Of a DNA stretch of 64,000 bases, positions 36,265 through 47,041 are shown one piece after another. Each line of letters opens with the position of its first letter. Position 1 is the first letter of the stretch. Source of the stretch: Oscheius sp. JU75 (Eukaryota > Nematoda > Chromadorea > Rhabditida > Rhabditidae); contig JASJZC010000005.1 in the NCBI GenBank assembly GCA_037178855.1, positions 5,580,001-5,644,000 of the forward strand, read 5' to 3'. The notes beneath the pieces are model-generated. The model ran no database searches. It worked only from the letters and a program-made list of their open reading frames with translations, and had not been told where the DNA came from. The translations under genes were made by a program, and so were the position numbers.

Positions 36265-36740
36265 TTAGAAAAGGGAAAGAAGAGTGGATCGAAGGAAGAG
36301 AAGGACTCCGGAGATAGAGAGCACTGCGATGGAGTTGAAGAGAGTCCGCTCCCAGGGCTCTAGCATATACAGACCCGTCAGAAGCAGGTATTGAAGGTAA
36401 TACCACTGAAGACCCTTTACCTGAAGTTAATTTTTTATTTTGGTAATGGAAAATAGGTTTTTGAACTCTTGAAAAGATGAAATATTTCATAAACTGGATG
36501 ATGACAACAAGCAGCGGTTTCGCAATTACTTGAGCGACGTTCATGCGTTGCCTCGTCTTCCTCGAAATTGCCACGCTTTGCTAATATTTCACTGCCTTTT
36601 TGTACATATTCACTCTCGAAAATGTCACGAGTATACTAACAAATGTCCTCAATAATCAATTTTAGTTATTACTTCTAAAAATTAAATGAACTTACCGGCT
36701 TGAACTCTTCCTTGGGACGAATGATAGTCGAACCACTCAT
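36265..36740 (-). CDS. Small subunit of serine palmitoyltransferase (SPTSSA/B)
   Basis: Small ER membrane protein that activates the SPTLC1/SPTLC2 heterodimer, the first step of sphingolipid synthesis. Three exons splice in phase 0: MSGSTIIRPKEEFKP (36740), QSVAISRKTRQRMNVAQ, and VKGLQWYYLQYLLLTGLYML followed by EPWERTLFNSI and a second hydrophobic stretch, ending at 36265. The YYxQYLL-TxLYMLEPWERTxFNS core is the family signature. About 86 residues, the usual size. It is the first gene of a four-gene minus-strand run and is divergent from the small plus-strand frame at 36911. Its initial exon lies far enough upstream to leave an intron of about 95 bases. Confidence 0.88.
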
Positions 36741-36910
36741 AACAGTCGCGCTGCACCGTCAACTCTCTGCACGGGGAGAGAATGAGATTGATTCCTTCTG
36801 CGCTCCTTTCTGATAACGATGACGCAGCTCTGAAATGTGATTTTTGTGGTCGGTCAGGAAAAAAAGACTAAAAAGGAGTGAATTTAGAAGAGAAAAAACA
36901 CGAGCTTATC

Positions 36911-37203
36911 ATGTCAGAAAGAATAGATCAGCGACGGGTCGAGTTTGCACACTATGTGAGCAAAGAGAACCGCCGGATGAGGGTTAAGAGAAGGGCAAAG
37001 TACAACTTTTCGACAGAAATCAGCTTTCTTCGAGTTTTGAAGCAAAAGAAAAGAGTATGTTTCCAGGACAGCTTTTGTTTTTTGTTTTGCCTTTTCTACT
37101 TTCGTAAAACTTCCATCCTATGTGTGCTTTTACATTGTAGTACGTCGTTAATGAAAACGAAGAGAAATTGGTAATGAGAACAACAGAAAACGTAGGAAAT
37201 TGA
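36911..37203 (+). CDS. Possible small basic protein, unrecognised
   Basis: A frame starting MSERIDQRRVEFAHYVSKEN (36911; an upstream ATG at 36878 would add 11 residues) runs to KQKKR, where a good donor (AGA|GTATGT near 37053) and an acceptor (CATTGTAG near 37140) would join YVVNENEEKLVMRTTENVGN and a stop at 37201-37203. That would give about 68 residues with many charged positions. No family is recognised. It is divergent from the serine palmitoyltransferase subunit and could instead be transcribed noise upstream of IFRD. Confidence 0.35.
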
Positions 37204-37655
37204 GAAATCCATTTGGCAAGTTTGGATGACCGCGTATTTTCAATGCGCTCGCAAATTCTTCTTGCTCAAATATTTTCTGCAGTGTTTCATCTCCATTTTC
37301 CCCTTCCTGATTTTACAATTGCATTAGCATATGCTTCAAAACGAATCAGTTTCCGCCGTCAATAGAGAGAGTAAACCAAGGACATCGCCTAGAGTTCACC
37401 ATAAGGGAGCAGACGACATGTTTGTGTCAGGGCAGCCTGTCTGCCGGGTGTTCTCTGTCTTCTCTGCCCTCTCACGCTATGGCAGCCGTTATCGGCCGAT
37501 GCACATGCCTCTCTCGCGCTCTCTTCAGCTGTTGTTAGCCGCAGTAACTACGACACTGCTTTGAAACTTTTTGTTCCTTCCTTTTATCATCTTTTCCCTC
37601 GCTCTTCTCAACTTTCAAAATCCGTTTCAGACGTCAAAATAGCCCGATATTCATC

Positions 37656-39484
37656 ATGGGGAAAGGACGAAACAAGAACAAGGACAAGGACCCGTTCTCT
37701 GGTCCTTCTACTCGCCAAAGAGGTAAACACAAATATTTTCTCTGAATTAGGACCAAAAGAGCGCTCATTGTGTATTCGCCCAGCTTTCAGTCTGCGCCAG
37801 CTCCTATTTTCTAACATGATTTTAAAACCGTATAGACGAGGTCGCAAAATTCTGATCAACTTTTCAACAATCCATGTTTCAGATGAGGACAGCGATAGTG
37901 ACTGTTCCTTCTCCACCCATCTCACCTTCGACGACGATATGCGCTCCGTTCAAGGCAACCCGCTTATTTTATTGATTTTTACGTAACTTTAGGCGAAGTT
38001 GACGATGTTGAGACGATAATGGACACCTTAGCCGAACATCTCGAGAATGCTTCGAATAAAAAGTGAGTTCGTCTTTTCGTTGGACCAGAAAGTCCATATT
38101 TTCAGCATTAGCGTCCGTATGTCCGCCCTACGTCTCCTGAATCTCGCCTTCACTTCCCATTATGTCCCGGAATTCATCACAAAATACAAATGTACCCTCT
38201 CGGACCTCGTCTCCAAAAACCTAAAGAAGACGGACGAGGAGTGTGTCGTCTCTGCCCTTCTGCTGGCCAATATGTCCGTTCAGATATGTTAGTACTTTCA
38301 AATTTTTTTATCCATATACCTCGAAATGTAGGCGAAGAAATGAGCGAAGACGTGGCCGAGCCGCTATCGACGATGCGAGCCATCGTGAACAATTCCGCCC
38401 GCCCAGAAATGGTCCGATCGACCTGTGCACTGAGCATAGCCGTCACCGCCTATCTGTCCTGCGAAGAAGACGCAATCCTGGAAGACTGCGCCAAGTCGCT
38501 GAAACAGGCCTGGACTCATCTCAAAGTCAACGTCGGCTCGTCGAAACTATTCTCCTCGGCCCTGACCGGCTGGGCTCTTCTTCTTCAGGCCAGTCCAAGA
38601 AGTCTCCAAGACGCCGTGAACGACTACCAGAAACTGACTGCGTATCTGCACGGGGACCAGTTGGATGTCCGAGTCACGTGCGGAGAGGTCATCGCCTATG
38701 TCTATGAGCTGGCATCGGACAGTCAGGGGGAGAACTTCCGCTTCCCGAACCACCAGCAGATCATCGAGGTAAGTCTTACTTCTATTCAATGCGAGCTAGC
38801 CTTTTACAAGAGTTGGTGTATTGCCAAAAGACGCTCTTTTGACCCAAGTGGCCCGGGCTCGATGCCGCTGAATGGTTCTTTGCAAAAGTGAGCCGTATAT
38901 GCTGAATAATGTTGCGAGAGTTTCCAACAAACATTCACTCTTGTTCGTGTAAAATGGTACAATTTTAGGCGATTGACGGCTACTCGAACGAGTCCTCCAA
39001 ACAGAAGACAAAGAAGGACAAGCGTGTTCAACGATACTCTTTCAGGTGAGCGGACACTTCCCTTTCGTGGCTGAAAATCCCATTCCAGACAAATTTACTC
39101 CTGCATCGTTGATAAGGAACCGCCAGAGGTCAAAATTAAATTCGGCCGGGAATCTCTGTCTCTGGATTCGTGCTCAAAAAAGCTCTTTTACGATCTTTGC
39201 TGTGATGTAAGTGTTCCTTTTTATCATTATCCATGTTTTTCTCAAGGTACTGCATGGAGGAATGATGTGTCACCTGGAGAGTAATCTCCAACTGCGAGAA
39301 TATTTTGACTTGGGGCCGATTCCGACCCAGCCGGAGAAAGTCAGCAAAATTGCCAAGGTTTGTCATACTTTTGGACTAGTTTTGAAAAAAAAAAAAACTT
39401 CAGATGGCGTTTCACAATGACACGGCCAAGTATCGAAACCAGGTCCGGGGAAAACAGCGCGACAAACGGAGCGACTTCTACTAG
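37656..39484 (+). CDS. IFRD1/IFRD2-like (interferon-related developmental regulator)
   Basis: Helical-repeat protein; in mammals IFRD1 is a transcription co-regulator and IFRD2 a ribosome-binding translation inhibitor. It starts MGKGRNKNKDKDPFSGPSTR (37656), then acidic DEDSDSDCSFS. The armadillo-like core includes RLLNLAFTSHYVPEFITKYK, EDGRGVC-region exons with CVVSALLLANMSVQI, RPEMVRSTCALSIAVTAYLS and VRVTCGEVIAYVYELA. The C-terminal domain reads KIKFGRESLSLDSCSKKLFY, REYFDLGP and ends QRDKRSDFY (39484), matching the IFRD C terminus. Seven or more introns; the one at about 38768-38970 is the longest. Codon use is ordinary. Confidence 0.85.
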
Positions 39485-39754
39485 ACCTCTACTACTTTTT
39501 GTCACATTTTGTTCAGGGATCTATTTCAGCTCGCTAGAAAACATGGGTCTTTTCTTTCTCTACCAGTGATTGCTCCACCCCTTTCTCTGTTCTAATTGTA
39601 AGATTCCGATGCTCCTAGAGTTTTATTTCTCACTTCTTATAGAGCATTTTTTTTTAAATGAAAACCGGATATTATCTAAGCATGTTTTGTCAGAGAGGCA
39701 AACCTCTAGCCTACCCTTTGCGTTGTAAGAATAAGCTCATACGGCAAGATCCAA

Positions 39755-41885
39755 ATGCTAAGATTGTTGAATGGCTGCCAGCGTCTCCTCTGTCAATCGT
39801 CGAGGCTTTTCACAATCCTCGGCATCGAGACGAGCTGCGATGATACGGCTGTGTGTATCATGAACGATCGAAGAGAAGTTCTCTCGGCGAAGACGTTTAC
39901 AGATCGACAGAGTCAGCTCGAAAAGGGAGGTATTTGCCCGGGATTCGTGGCCCAACAGGTTCATTTTGCTATTTTGTTGCAAAAGTGGGAATTGGAAATG
40001 GAAAAAGACTAGGTCAAGAAGGGATTTGTTAAAGCGAGCATATACCGGTTCATGATGCAACTGATACTGAGGCAAAAATCTTCTGAAAGTGTATTTGAGA
40101 GTTCAGTCAGGACAAAAATGTCTATCCCATGCGAGAGTCGAACACGAGTTCTTTTTGATTTTTATATAGTCGGAACGCCAACCGACTAAGCTAGGCGGGC
40201 AAGTTTGCTAAATTTTTGGAGAAATCACATGAGCTTACATATTGCGCAATAACACAGAGATATTGCCCAAGTGTATACTGTCGCTTTATAGATTTGATAC
40301 TCGTTTTGGCTATCAAAGTGGTGTCGTTCTGGCGCTGATGTATTCGTTTCCAACTCTCGTATTTCTGAAGAGATGGAGCACGCCGAGCGCTAATGAGGAA
40401 CAAAATCACATTTTTTTTTGACGAGAATATATTGGAAACCATAATAGTCAGCTACGCGCTACTGGCGATAGATTTAGTTTTAAAGCGTATTCAGCCTATG
40501 TGCTGCTAAATGATCATGTACCAGCTACCGCACTACATTTTTTCCTGATACATTTCCGTTTTCTTGTTCCACCCACTCAATATTGAAACTTTTCATCTCA
40601 AAAATGAAGCAATTTCAGCACCGCGATCAATTACCACGTCTGTTGGAAGAATGCTTCGAAGAAGCTCGAACCTTGCCCCAAGATCTGACCGCGATCGCCG
40701 TAACCACAACTCCGGGACTAGTAGTTGCGCTCAAAGAAGGCATCAAAAGTGCCATTGAACTGGCGAAGTTGGTTTCCTTGTCTCCCCTACTAATGTTCCA
40801 GACTCCATCGGAAGCCGTTGATTCCCGTTCATCACATGAGAGCACACGCTCTGGCCGCTTTCGCGATCTCCTCGGAACTGAAATTTCCTTTTTTGGCCGT
40901 CTTAATTTCCGGAGGACATGCTCTATTCGTGATAGCGAAGGATGTCGATGATTTCAAGTTGATAGGTGAGCTTTTCCTGTCTCAATGAAACTGCATTTCA
41001 GGCCAGAGCCGCTCTGGTAGTCCTGGAGAATGTCTGGATAAGATTGCTCGCGAATTGAAGATATCGGAAAAGGCGGAATTTGTCGGCATACATCCTGGGG
41101 CAGCTATGGAAATTCTTGCTTCGAGGTAGTTTTTGCCGATTGTGGAAAAATGGAGTATTTAGAGCTTCTCCCGACGGTCATCTTCGATACACCATTCACG
41201 GCCCGTCAACCTCTTCGGCCGATATGAATTTCAGTCAGCTCAAGTCGAATCTTCTCGGCATGTTGAAGAAGCTCCGAGACAGCCCAGATTTTTTGTTGGA
41301 AGACATCTGTGCCACTGCTCAGGTACCTGGCCTAACGTATTTTGAGCAAAAAGTTCCAGTATCAACTGGCCCGACACATTTGCAGTCGTCTGAATGTCGT
41401 TTTTGACGGGCTAGAATCTAATGGCGACCTGCTGAAAGATCTCAAGCACGTGGTGATCGGGGGCGGAGTAGCCTCTAACAGATACATTACAAACGGTACA
41501 TTCGCTACTTTCCGTTGAGAAATCACGTTTTAGCTATTTCCAAACTTTCCCAAGTCTACGGTCTTGATTCCGTACTGATTCCGAGGCGGCTTTGCACCGA
41601 TAATGCCGAAATGATAGCTCTCACAGGACTTCTGAAGCTGGAAAACAGGTTTCCTCTACCAAATTCTGTCCAAACACAGCAACTTCTAGGTCCTCGGATA
41701 TCATGAGCTGGTCAGAAATCCCCGGAATGATCTACGCGCATGCGAAAAGTGATATCGGCGAGGATGTTCGTGACTGGCTGCCTGAAAAACCGACGAAAAA
41801 ACTAAGTGGACCGTCTATTCATGGCGACAAGCCGATCTACATTTACAGAAAAGAAGATTTCAAAAAAGAGAAAGTCGTTGCATAA
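39755..41885 (+). CDS. OSGEPL1/Qri7-like tRNA threonylcarbamoyltransferase, mitochondrial
   Basis: Kae1/TsaD-family enzyme that puts the threonylcarbamoyl group on A37 of ANN-reading tRNAs in mitochondria. The N-terminal piece MLRLLNGCQRLLCQSSRLFT is basic and serine-rich, consistent with mitochondrial targeting, followed by GIETSCDDTAVCIMND. After a 0.65-kb intron (39958-40617) come HRDQLPRLLEECFEEA, IAVTTTPGLVVALKEGIKSA, the metal-binding IPVHHMRAHALA, FLAVLISGGHALFVI, GECLDKIARELKISEKAEF, HVVIGGGVASNRYI and RLCTDNAEMIALTG. It ends KKEKVVA at 41885. The overall length fits OSGEPL1 rather than the cytosolic KEOPS partner. The intron carries a tRNA-like remnant on the other strand. Confidence 0.9.
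40124..40200 (-). other. tRNA-like remnant with intact A and B boxes
   Basis: Reads GCCCGCCTAGCTTAGTCGG at its 5' end, then TTGGCGTTCCGACTATATAA, an A-rich stretch and GTGTTCGACTC. Both internal RNA polymerase III promoter boxes match consensus (A box TAGCTTAGTCGG, B box GTTCGACTC), and the D arm can pair. The anticodon, T and acceptor stems pair poorly, so this is likely a tRNA pseudogene or the head of a tRNA-derived SINE. It lies in an OSGEPL1 intron. Confidence 0.4.
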
Positions 41886-41928
41886 AACTTGTTTTCTTCT
41901 TCATTTTGTTTTGTAATTCAGCTATGCT

Positions 41929-42356
41929 ACCCCGAGAACAGCATGGAGATGGAAGAGACTAACCTTGAAGGACTGTCTTCGATGTCATGCAACTAACAAG
42001 ACTTCCCTGCAATGACAAGACCGTTCAAGCCGATATCAAGCTCTGGCCCTTCAAGGTTTTTTTAGTCTCTTCCATTTCCATGTTCTAAACAGTCTTCCGG
42101 TTGTTGACCAGGCAAACAAGCCTAACATCCAGATCAACATTGGCAAAGAAGACTTTCACTCCCGAAGAGATCCATGGCTCCCAAGAAAATAAAGGACGCT
42201 CAATCCTATCTTGGAAAGGAAGTCAAGCACACCGTTGTCACGCCCCCGCCTACTTCAAAGATGCTCAACGATGCTACCAAGGATGTTGGAACCATTGCCG
42301 GTCTAAACGTCGTTCGCATCACCAACGAGCCGCTGCTAGTAACAAATTGCTCCTAG
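41929..42356 (+). pseudogene. Broken Hsp70 fragment (BiP-like)
   Basis: Covers only a middle slice of the Hsp70 ATPase domain, about residues 100-200 of a normal protein. PEN is followed by foreign bases, then VFDV, NDKTVQADIKLWPFK, an intron-like break (42057-42099), [44 protein letters not shown]-like [11 protein letters not shown] and a NEP-like end before a stop. At least three frame changes and small insertions prevent a continuous frame. [11 protein letters not shown] and the WPFK-VVDQ-KP wording favour the ER form (BiP). The retained intron-like gap argues against a simple retrocopy. It directly precedes two tandem repeat copies. Confidence 0.8.
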
Positions 42357-42380
42357 CGCCTTAACTGTGACAAAAACACA

Positions 42381-42706
42381 TTCTAGAGCGCATCCAAAGT
42401 TGACTTGCCACCCAATATGGTCAATAACTTTTTCTGAATAAGAAAACTTGCGGAAAACATGCTTGACTCGCTTTTGTGTTCGTGGTGACGGACGAGCACC
42501 GTAGCGCGTAGTAGAGAGACCAGCCGTCCCTCAGTCTTGACTGAGCATTGACAACATGCGGCGTCGCTGCTTCTCCCATAGCCTAAGTTCCCAGGTTTCC
42601 CACAAAGCTGACCTGTGAACTAAACTCGTGACATGCTATGACTTGCCAGCTTTTTGCTCGCGGTGACGCACGGACAGACGGATACCATCGCACAGTAGTA
42701 GAGAGG
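42381..42706. repeat. Dispersed repeat family, tandem copies 3 and 4
   Basis: A partial copy (42381-42518) starting TTCTAGAGCGCATCCAAAGT, with TGACTTGCCACC and GTAGTAGAGAGA, runs straight into a fuller copy (42519-42706) starting ACCAGCCGTCCC, containing TGACTGAGCATTGACAACA, GACATGCTATGACTTGCCAG and GACGCACGGACAGACGGATA. The partial copy lacks the 5' palindrome. The block begins only 25 bases after the Hsp70 fragment stops. Confidence 0.7.
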
Positions 42707-42781
42707 TTAGACAGCCAACGATTTATAAAACACATGTACAGTGAGTAAAGGCTAAAAATCACCAAATATTGACCAGAATAG

Positions 42782-45524
42782 CTATGTCATGTAAGTTGTG
42801 TCGTTGTAATCCCGGACGATTGTTCGCTCCCGATCGTTGGACATCAGACATGCTAGTGTGTCGTCGGGTTTCAGCGTACTCTCCGTGAGATGCATCGAAA
42901 CGCGACTGGCCCGAGGCTGGGCGGAAATCACCTGAAATTCTTGAACTTCAAATACAAAAAGAGTCTTACCTTGACAATGTGGCTGCATAGTCCGCTCTCG
43001 AACAGGCTCACGTCGCTGATATTGCAAGTATAATCCGCAGGTTCAACGAATTTTTTCTCATTGAGATACGTCTCCGCGACGTGAAAGGATCCATTCAGAT
43101 GCTGCTCCCCCTTCTTCTTGAGGTATTCCATGGCCCTCTGACGGAAGTACTCGTCTCCCCAGAAGAATTTAACCTCGAGACTGACGAATGGGTCATCTTT
43201 ATCCACGATGGGCAGATTTCTCAATTTGGCCGCTTCAGTCGGACTTATCTCCACAGTGAAATTCTAAAACGAACACCATTTCAACATGAAAAAAGGGCAT
43301 CTAACCTGAATCTGTCCGGTTTTCAAGATGACATAGGGGGTCGGCGATATCTTTGCCTCGACGGGATAGGTATCACACGTTGTCACAACAACTTTGCAGA
43401 AAGCCCTGAAATAGGGAGTCAGTGAAAAGGCCAAAGAAACTTACAGGCTTCCTACTGATTTGAGCTGAAAGTTGTAGGTACCGTATAGAGCGTTCTTCTT
43501 GATCACGTAGCCTTTGGTGGTCATATGCAGGTTCTCGTTTGGAAGAAGTTCAATTGATGCCATTCCTCCCATTCCACGAAGAGCAATCTGCAAGAACCAG
43601 TTGAGGTCAGGGATAGAATAAGAAGGTACCGAGTATTGACCAGCCTGACTGCAGTTCGACTTGATATAAAGGGTGTTATTGTGACGATGGGAGCTGAGAG
43701 GCTTGAATTCGATCCGCAAGGGTGTGGACTCTTTCGGTCCGATGTTCGACAGACGGCCTTCGAGGATCCGATAGGCGCCCTTCTCGCCCTTGCTCAACTC
43801 CGCAGTCACGCGGATCGCTCTGTCCAACAGATTTGTCAAGATGATTGTTTTGACCAGCTCCATTCCTTTCTCGCACGGGCCGAAGGCGAGTATTTTTCCC
43901 GTGGTTCCGGTAACTCGTAGCATTCTGCAAGATGCTCTTTCTGATGAGAAAACTGAGAACACCAACTTGTTACTGCTAGACGCCGAACTGAGCCTAGTAT
44001 CGGTCCGGAAGAGACTCATGGTGGAAGAAGCTCGGCTTATGGCTTGCGACGGAGCTCGAGACAGTAGAGGATTTGTATGATCGGTCGGGGGATGACTGGT
44101 GAGAGGGTCACTACTGAAACAATAGCGTCTGATAGAAACTCGTGCAGTAAGTACTTTCTTCTGTGTGCTGTATTTGCCTCGTTCTGGTCCGTGGCTCCTG
44201 CCGTAGTCTGCCTCGAGTTTGATCGAGAGGAGACGCGGGAACTATCCATTCGTTCTTCTTCGACGGTAGGAAGTCTCACCACTGGATTCATTGGCGGCCG
44301 ACGATCAAGATTACGAGTTCCCAACATTGTCGTGGTTTTTCGCTCCTCCATTCTCGATGAGGCTGTGTCGTTGCGAAACTTCTCGCGTGCTTCAGCTCTT
44401 CAAAGTCATTTTCATGGTTTGAAAACAGATAAACCTCACCTTTGAGTGGACTTTTGTACACGAGCACAACGCAGTCTCTCCACGGTAGCCATTATATCGG
44501 AAGTCGGAGCATTGGGAGGCATACTTGATAACACGGAAGCCAGGAATTCTGGTGGCATTTCTACCCCGGTCGTGTTGTCGGCCGCCGTCGTATTGTTCGC
44601 GTTGATCGCCGAGACCTCCCAGTCGGGCAAACGCGAAGTGGCTGGAAAAATGTTCATGATCACCTTGGCAATGAAATAGACAACCTCTTTCTGCCCCTTT
44701 GGGAGTGCTTGTAGCTGTCACAACAGAAAGTCTTGGAGAATTGCGGTCACGAAGAGCGGTAACACGTTCTTGAGCCGGTCGAACAGGAGTGATCTTGGCT
44801 TCGAACTTTCGGCTCTTTGCCGGAGTCACCGGAGCTTCTGGAGAGTTCTTCTGAGTGTTATCCATGGTCAACTTGACCACTCCGGCCGGCTGAAGCTGCT
44901 CGAGATGGTCTGGGTTGGATTGTACTAGTCGCGGAGAAGCCCTGAAATACGAAAGATGAATCGATGATTTATCAAAGCGCACGTCTGTTTCACGTCCCAT
45001 TGGTAGGGTCCCTTGTCCCAGCTGTTGTTCTCTCCCCTGAAATGATTAGGGTTGAAGTTTGATGGCAGATCGAGACGTCGGCCTGAAGTGTCGAATGCTG
45101 CTTGTTCTTCTTCCATCATCTGTCGGATCCCATCGACTAAAAAGGGAAGAGTCAGAATTAAAACAGCAAAACTAACCATTTTTGCAGAACTCGGCAGAGT
45201 TTGACGTCATATTGGGAGCCTGGAAGGAGCTGGCAAGGCCGTCATCCGTGAAGCTTCTCGATGCGTTTTTATCTAATGTTGCCGGGACTGTTGGAGCTAC
45301 AACAGATCGTGGTCGACTGGCAACCGTCGATAAGTAGGACTCCTCCTGTATTGTGTAAAGACTGCTCAGTGGCTGCTGAGCTTTAACTTCTTCTGAAATT
45401 GGAGAAATTATGGAAGAACACGATATGGATAACCTGCTGCCTCGGGAACATCAATGCAGCCGCCCCAGTCGACGCTTTCGTTGTTGACGTTGTCGACGAT
45501 CTCTTCCGTTTCGCTGTCGCTCAT
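42782..45524 (-). CDS. Probable SPD-2/Cep192-like centrosome protein
   Basis: SPD-2/Cep192 builds the mitotic pericentriolar matrix and is needed for centriole duplication. It starts MSDSETEEIVDNVNNESVDW (45524), has a long disordered, serine/proline-rich first half (about 45500-44100) with GENNSWDKGPYQWDVKQT, and then beta-rich ASH/MSP-like units in the second half: TGTTGKILAFGPCEKG, VKTIILTNLLDRAIRVTAEL, ESTPLRIEFKPLSSHRHNNT and IALRGMGGMASIELLPNENL, ending IVRDYNDTTYMT (42782). Those units match the layout of Cep192-type C-terminal domains, but no single diagnostic motif was found. Another ASH-domain protein is the main alternative. Confidence 0.55.
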
Positions 45525-46337
45525 CGTGTTGCTGAGGAAAACTGAGTATCAGCAACAATAAAAAGAACGAATAAAGCTTGAAAAAAAAACTTTCGCGGCT
45601 ACTGAAATACATGCGAAACTGAGCGCGTTTACTACATTGCAGAAATTAAGACAGATGATTGTGACCATTTTCAACAGCAGAGTTTCTGTCAGAACACCGG
45701 TGAAATGGAAAAAGGCTTGTTGATGCGGCGCCGCGGAATAAATTTTGCGGGGATGTGAAGTCTTCCCTAAACTTGTTGCATTTTAGGGTTTTCACTTATT
45801 TCTGGGGTTTCTAATGTTTTCCCTCGACTAAGCGTAGAATTTTACACCAGAGACATCTATTTTAACATAAAAATATTGAGTAAAATGGACATGAATGCTG
45901 AAAAGATCGAAGAAGTTGGTGTCAGCAGATAAAAACAGTGGGTAGAGCAATGACATATCAATGGAACTTCTGAAGAAGCCTAAATTAGGTATCTTGATAT
46001 ACATTCATTTTTATGCCAAAATAGATGTATCTTGTTAAAACTTTACGCTGTGTCGATTGAACACATTCAGAATCCGCAAAAAAAGTGAAAACATCTAAAA
46101 TGCGACATAATGCAAAAAAAAAAAAATTTAGAGAAGATTCCGGATTTCCGCAAACATGGTGCGACCAAGTCAACAAGCGTGGCTGTTACAGTATCCGCGG
46201 ATCGTTTTGTGCCAGAAACCTCTGTGAACTGCCTTTTGTCTTCGTTTTTCTATCGCCTCTTCTCTGGTTTTCATATTTTACCCCGCCCCTTTTGCTCTAC
46301 CAAAAACTTTATTCAGTGCGTAACGGTTAACTCCAAA
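45525..46337. other. Spacer between SPD-2-like and transthyretin-like genes
   Basis: About 0.8 kb with no convincing gene. It should hold the promoter and 5' untranslated region of the SPD-2-like gene on the minus strand and the 3' end region of the transthyretin-like gene. Short frames near 46085-46343 share no family similarity. No repeat element is evident. Confidence 0.4.
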
Positions 46338-46904
46338 TTATAAGCAGTAGGGCTGCTCTCCTTTCGTAATAATCTCCATGTTGAGACGTCCGAATTCCAT
46401 CCACTTTTCCACTTTGTTGCCATTGCTGATGTACTTATCCGGGATAGTGAAAGTGACCTTCCTTTTGCACGAACTGCTCTTCTTGCCGCAGCTGTGATAG
46501 ATGTTGAAACGGGGATCGATGTTGGTCACCTCTTTCTGAGTTCCGGAAATCTTGATCCAGTTTTGTTGTTTCTTTTTTACTTTCTCACCTCAAAATATCC
46601 TGTATCGTTCGTAAAGGCTTCTGCGAGAAGATCATCGGGGTCCGGGCCTGGAAATCTTTTCTCTTCACCAGATAACCGCTCACCTGAATCCTCATCCCAA
46701 AGTTTGACTTTCGTGTTTGTAAGGTAGCTGTTGCCACACATCAGCTGTCCCCTTATCCCAACTGTTTGCTCGCTGCCCATCTATAGCCTACAAGTTCCAA
46801 AAAAGCAACATCTGTCATACCTGAGATACCGCGTTTCGGAGCGTTTCACCTACTGGTATGGCATAAATAGCGATTGGTAGCAAGAAGATAGCGAATAAGA
46901 GCAT
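46338..46904 (-). CDS. Transthyretin-like (TTL) secreted protein
   Basis: Member of the nematode transthyretin-like family, small secreted beta-sandwich proteins whose roles are mostly unknown (one member bridges dying cells to phagocytes). Starts MLLFAIFLLPIAIYAIPVGE (46904), a signal peptide, then MGSEQTVGIRGQLMCGNSYL, TKVKLWDEDSG, PDPDDLLAEAFTNDTGYFEV, DPRFNIYHSC and KRKVTFTIPDKYISNG, ending QPYCL at 46338. The V-LWD-DS-PDPDDLL and T-IDPRF-IYH blocks are diagnostic. Four exons and about 140 residues, the normal size. This gene is one of the best pieces of evidence that the window is nematode DNA. Confidence 0.92.
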
Positions 46905-47041
46905 TGTTGCCACTTGAGTGCCAGCTATGAAGCCCAAGCTGTCTCTTTTATTGACTAGCTGGATTCCTTGGAGAATTGTGTCTGTGTAAACAAGGAGATG
47001 TCATCTTCTGAACATTTGATGTGTAATTCCCATTTTTCAGT

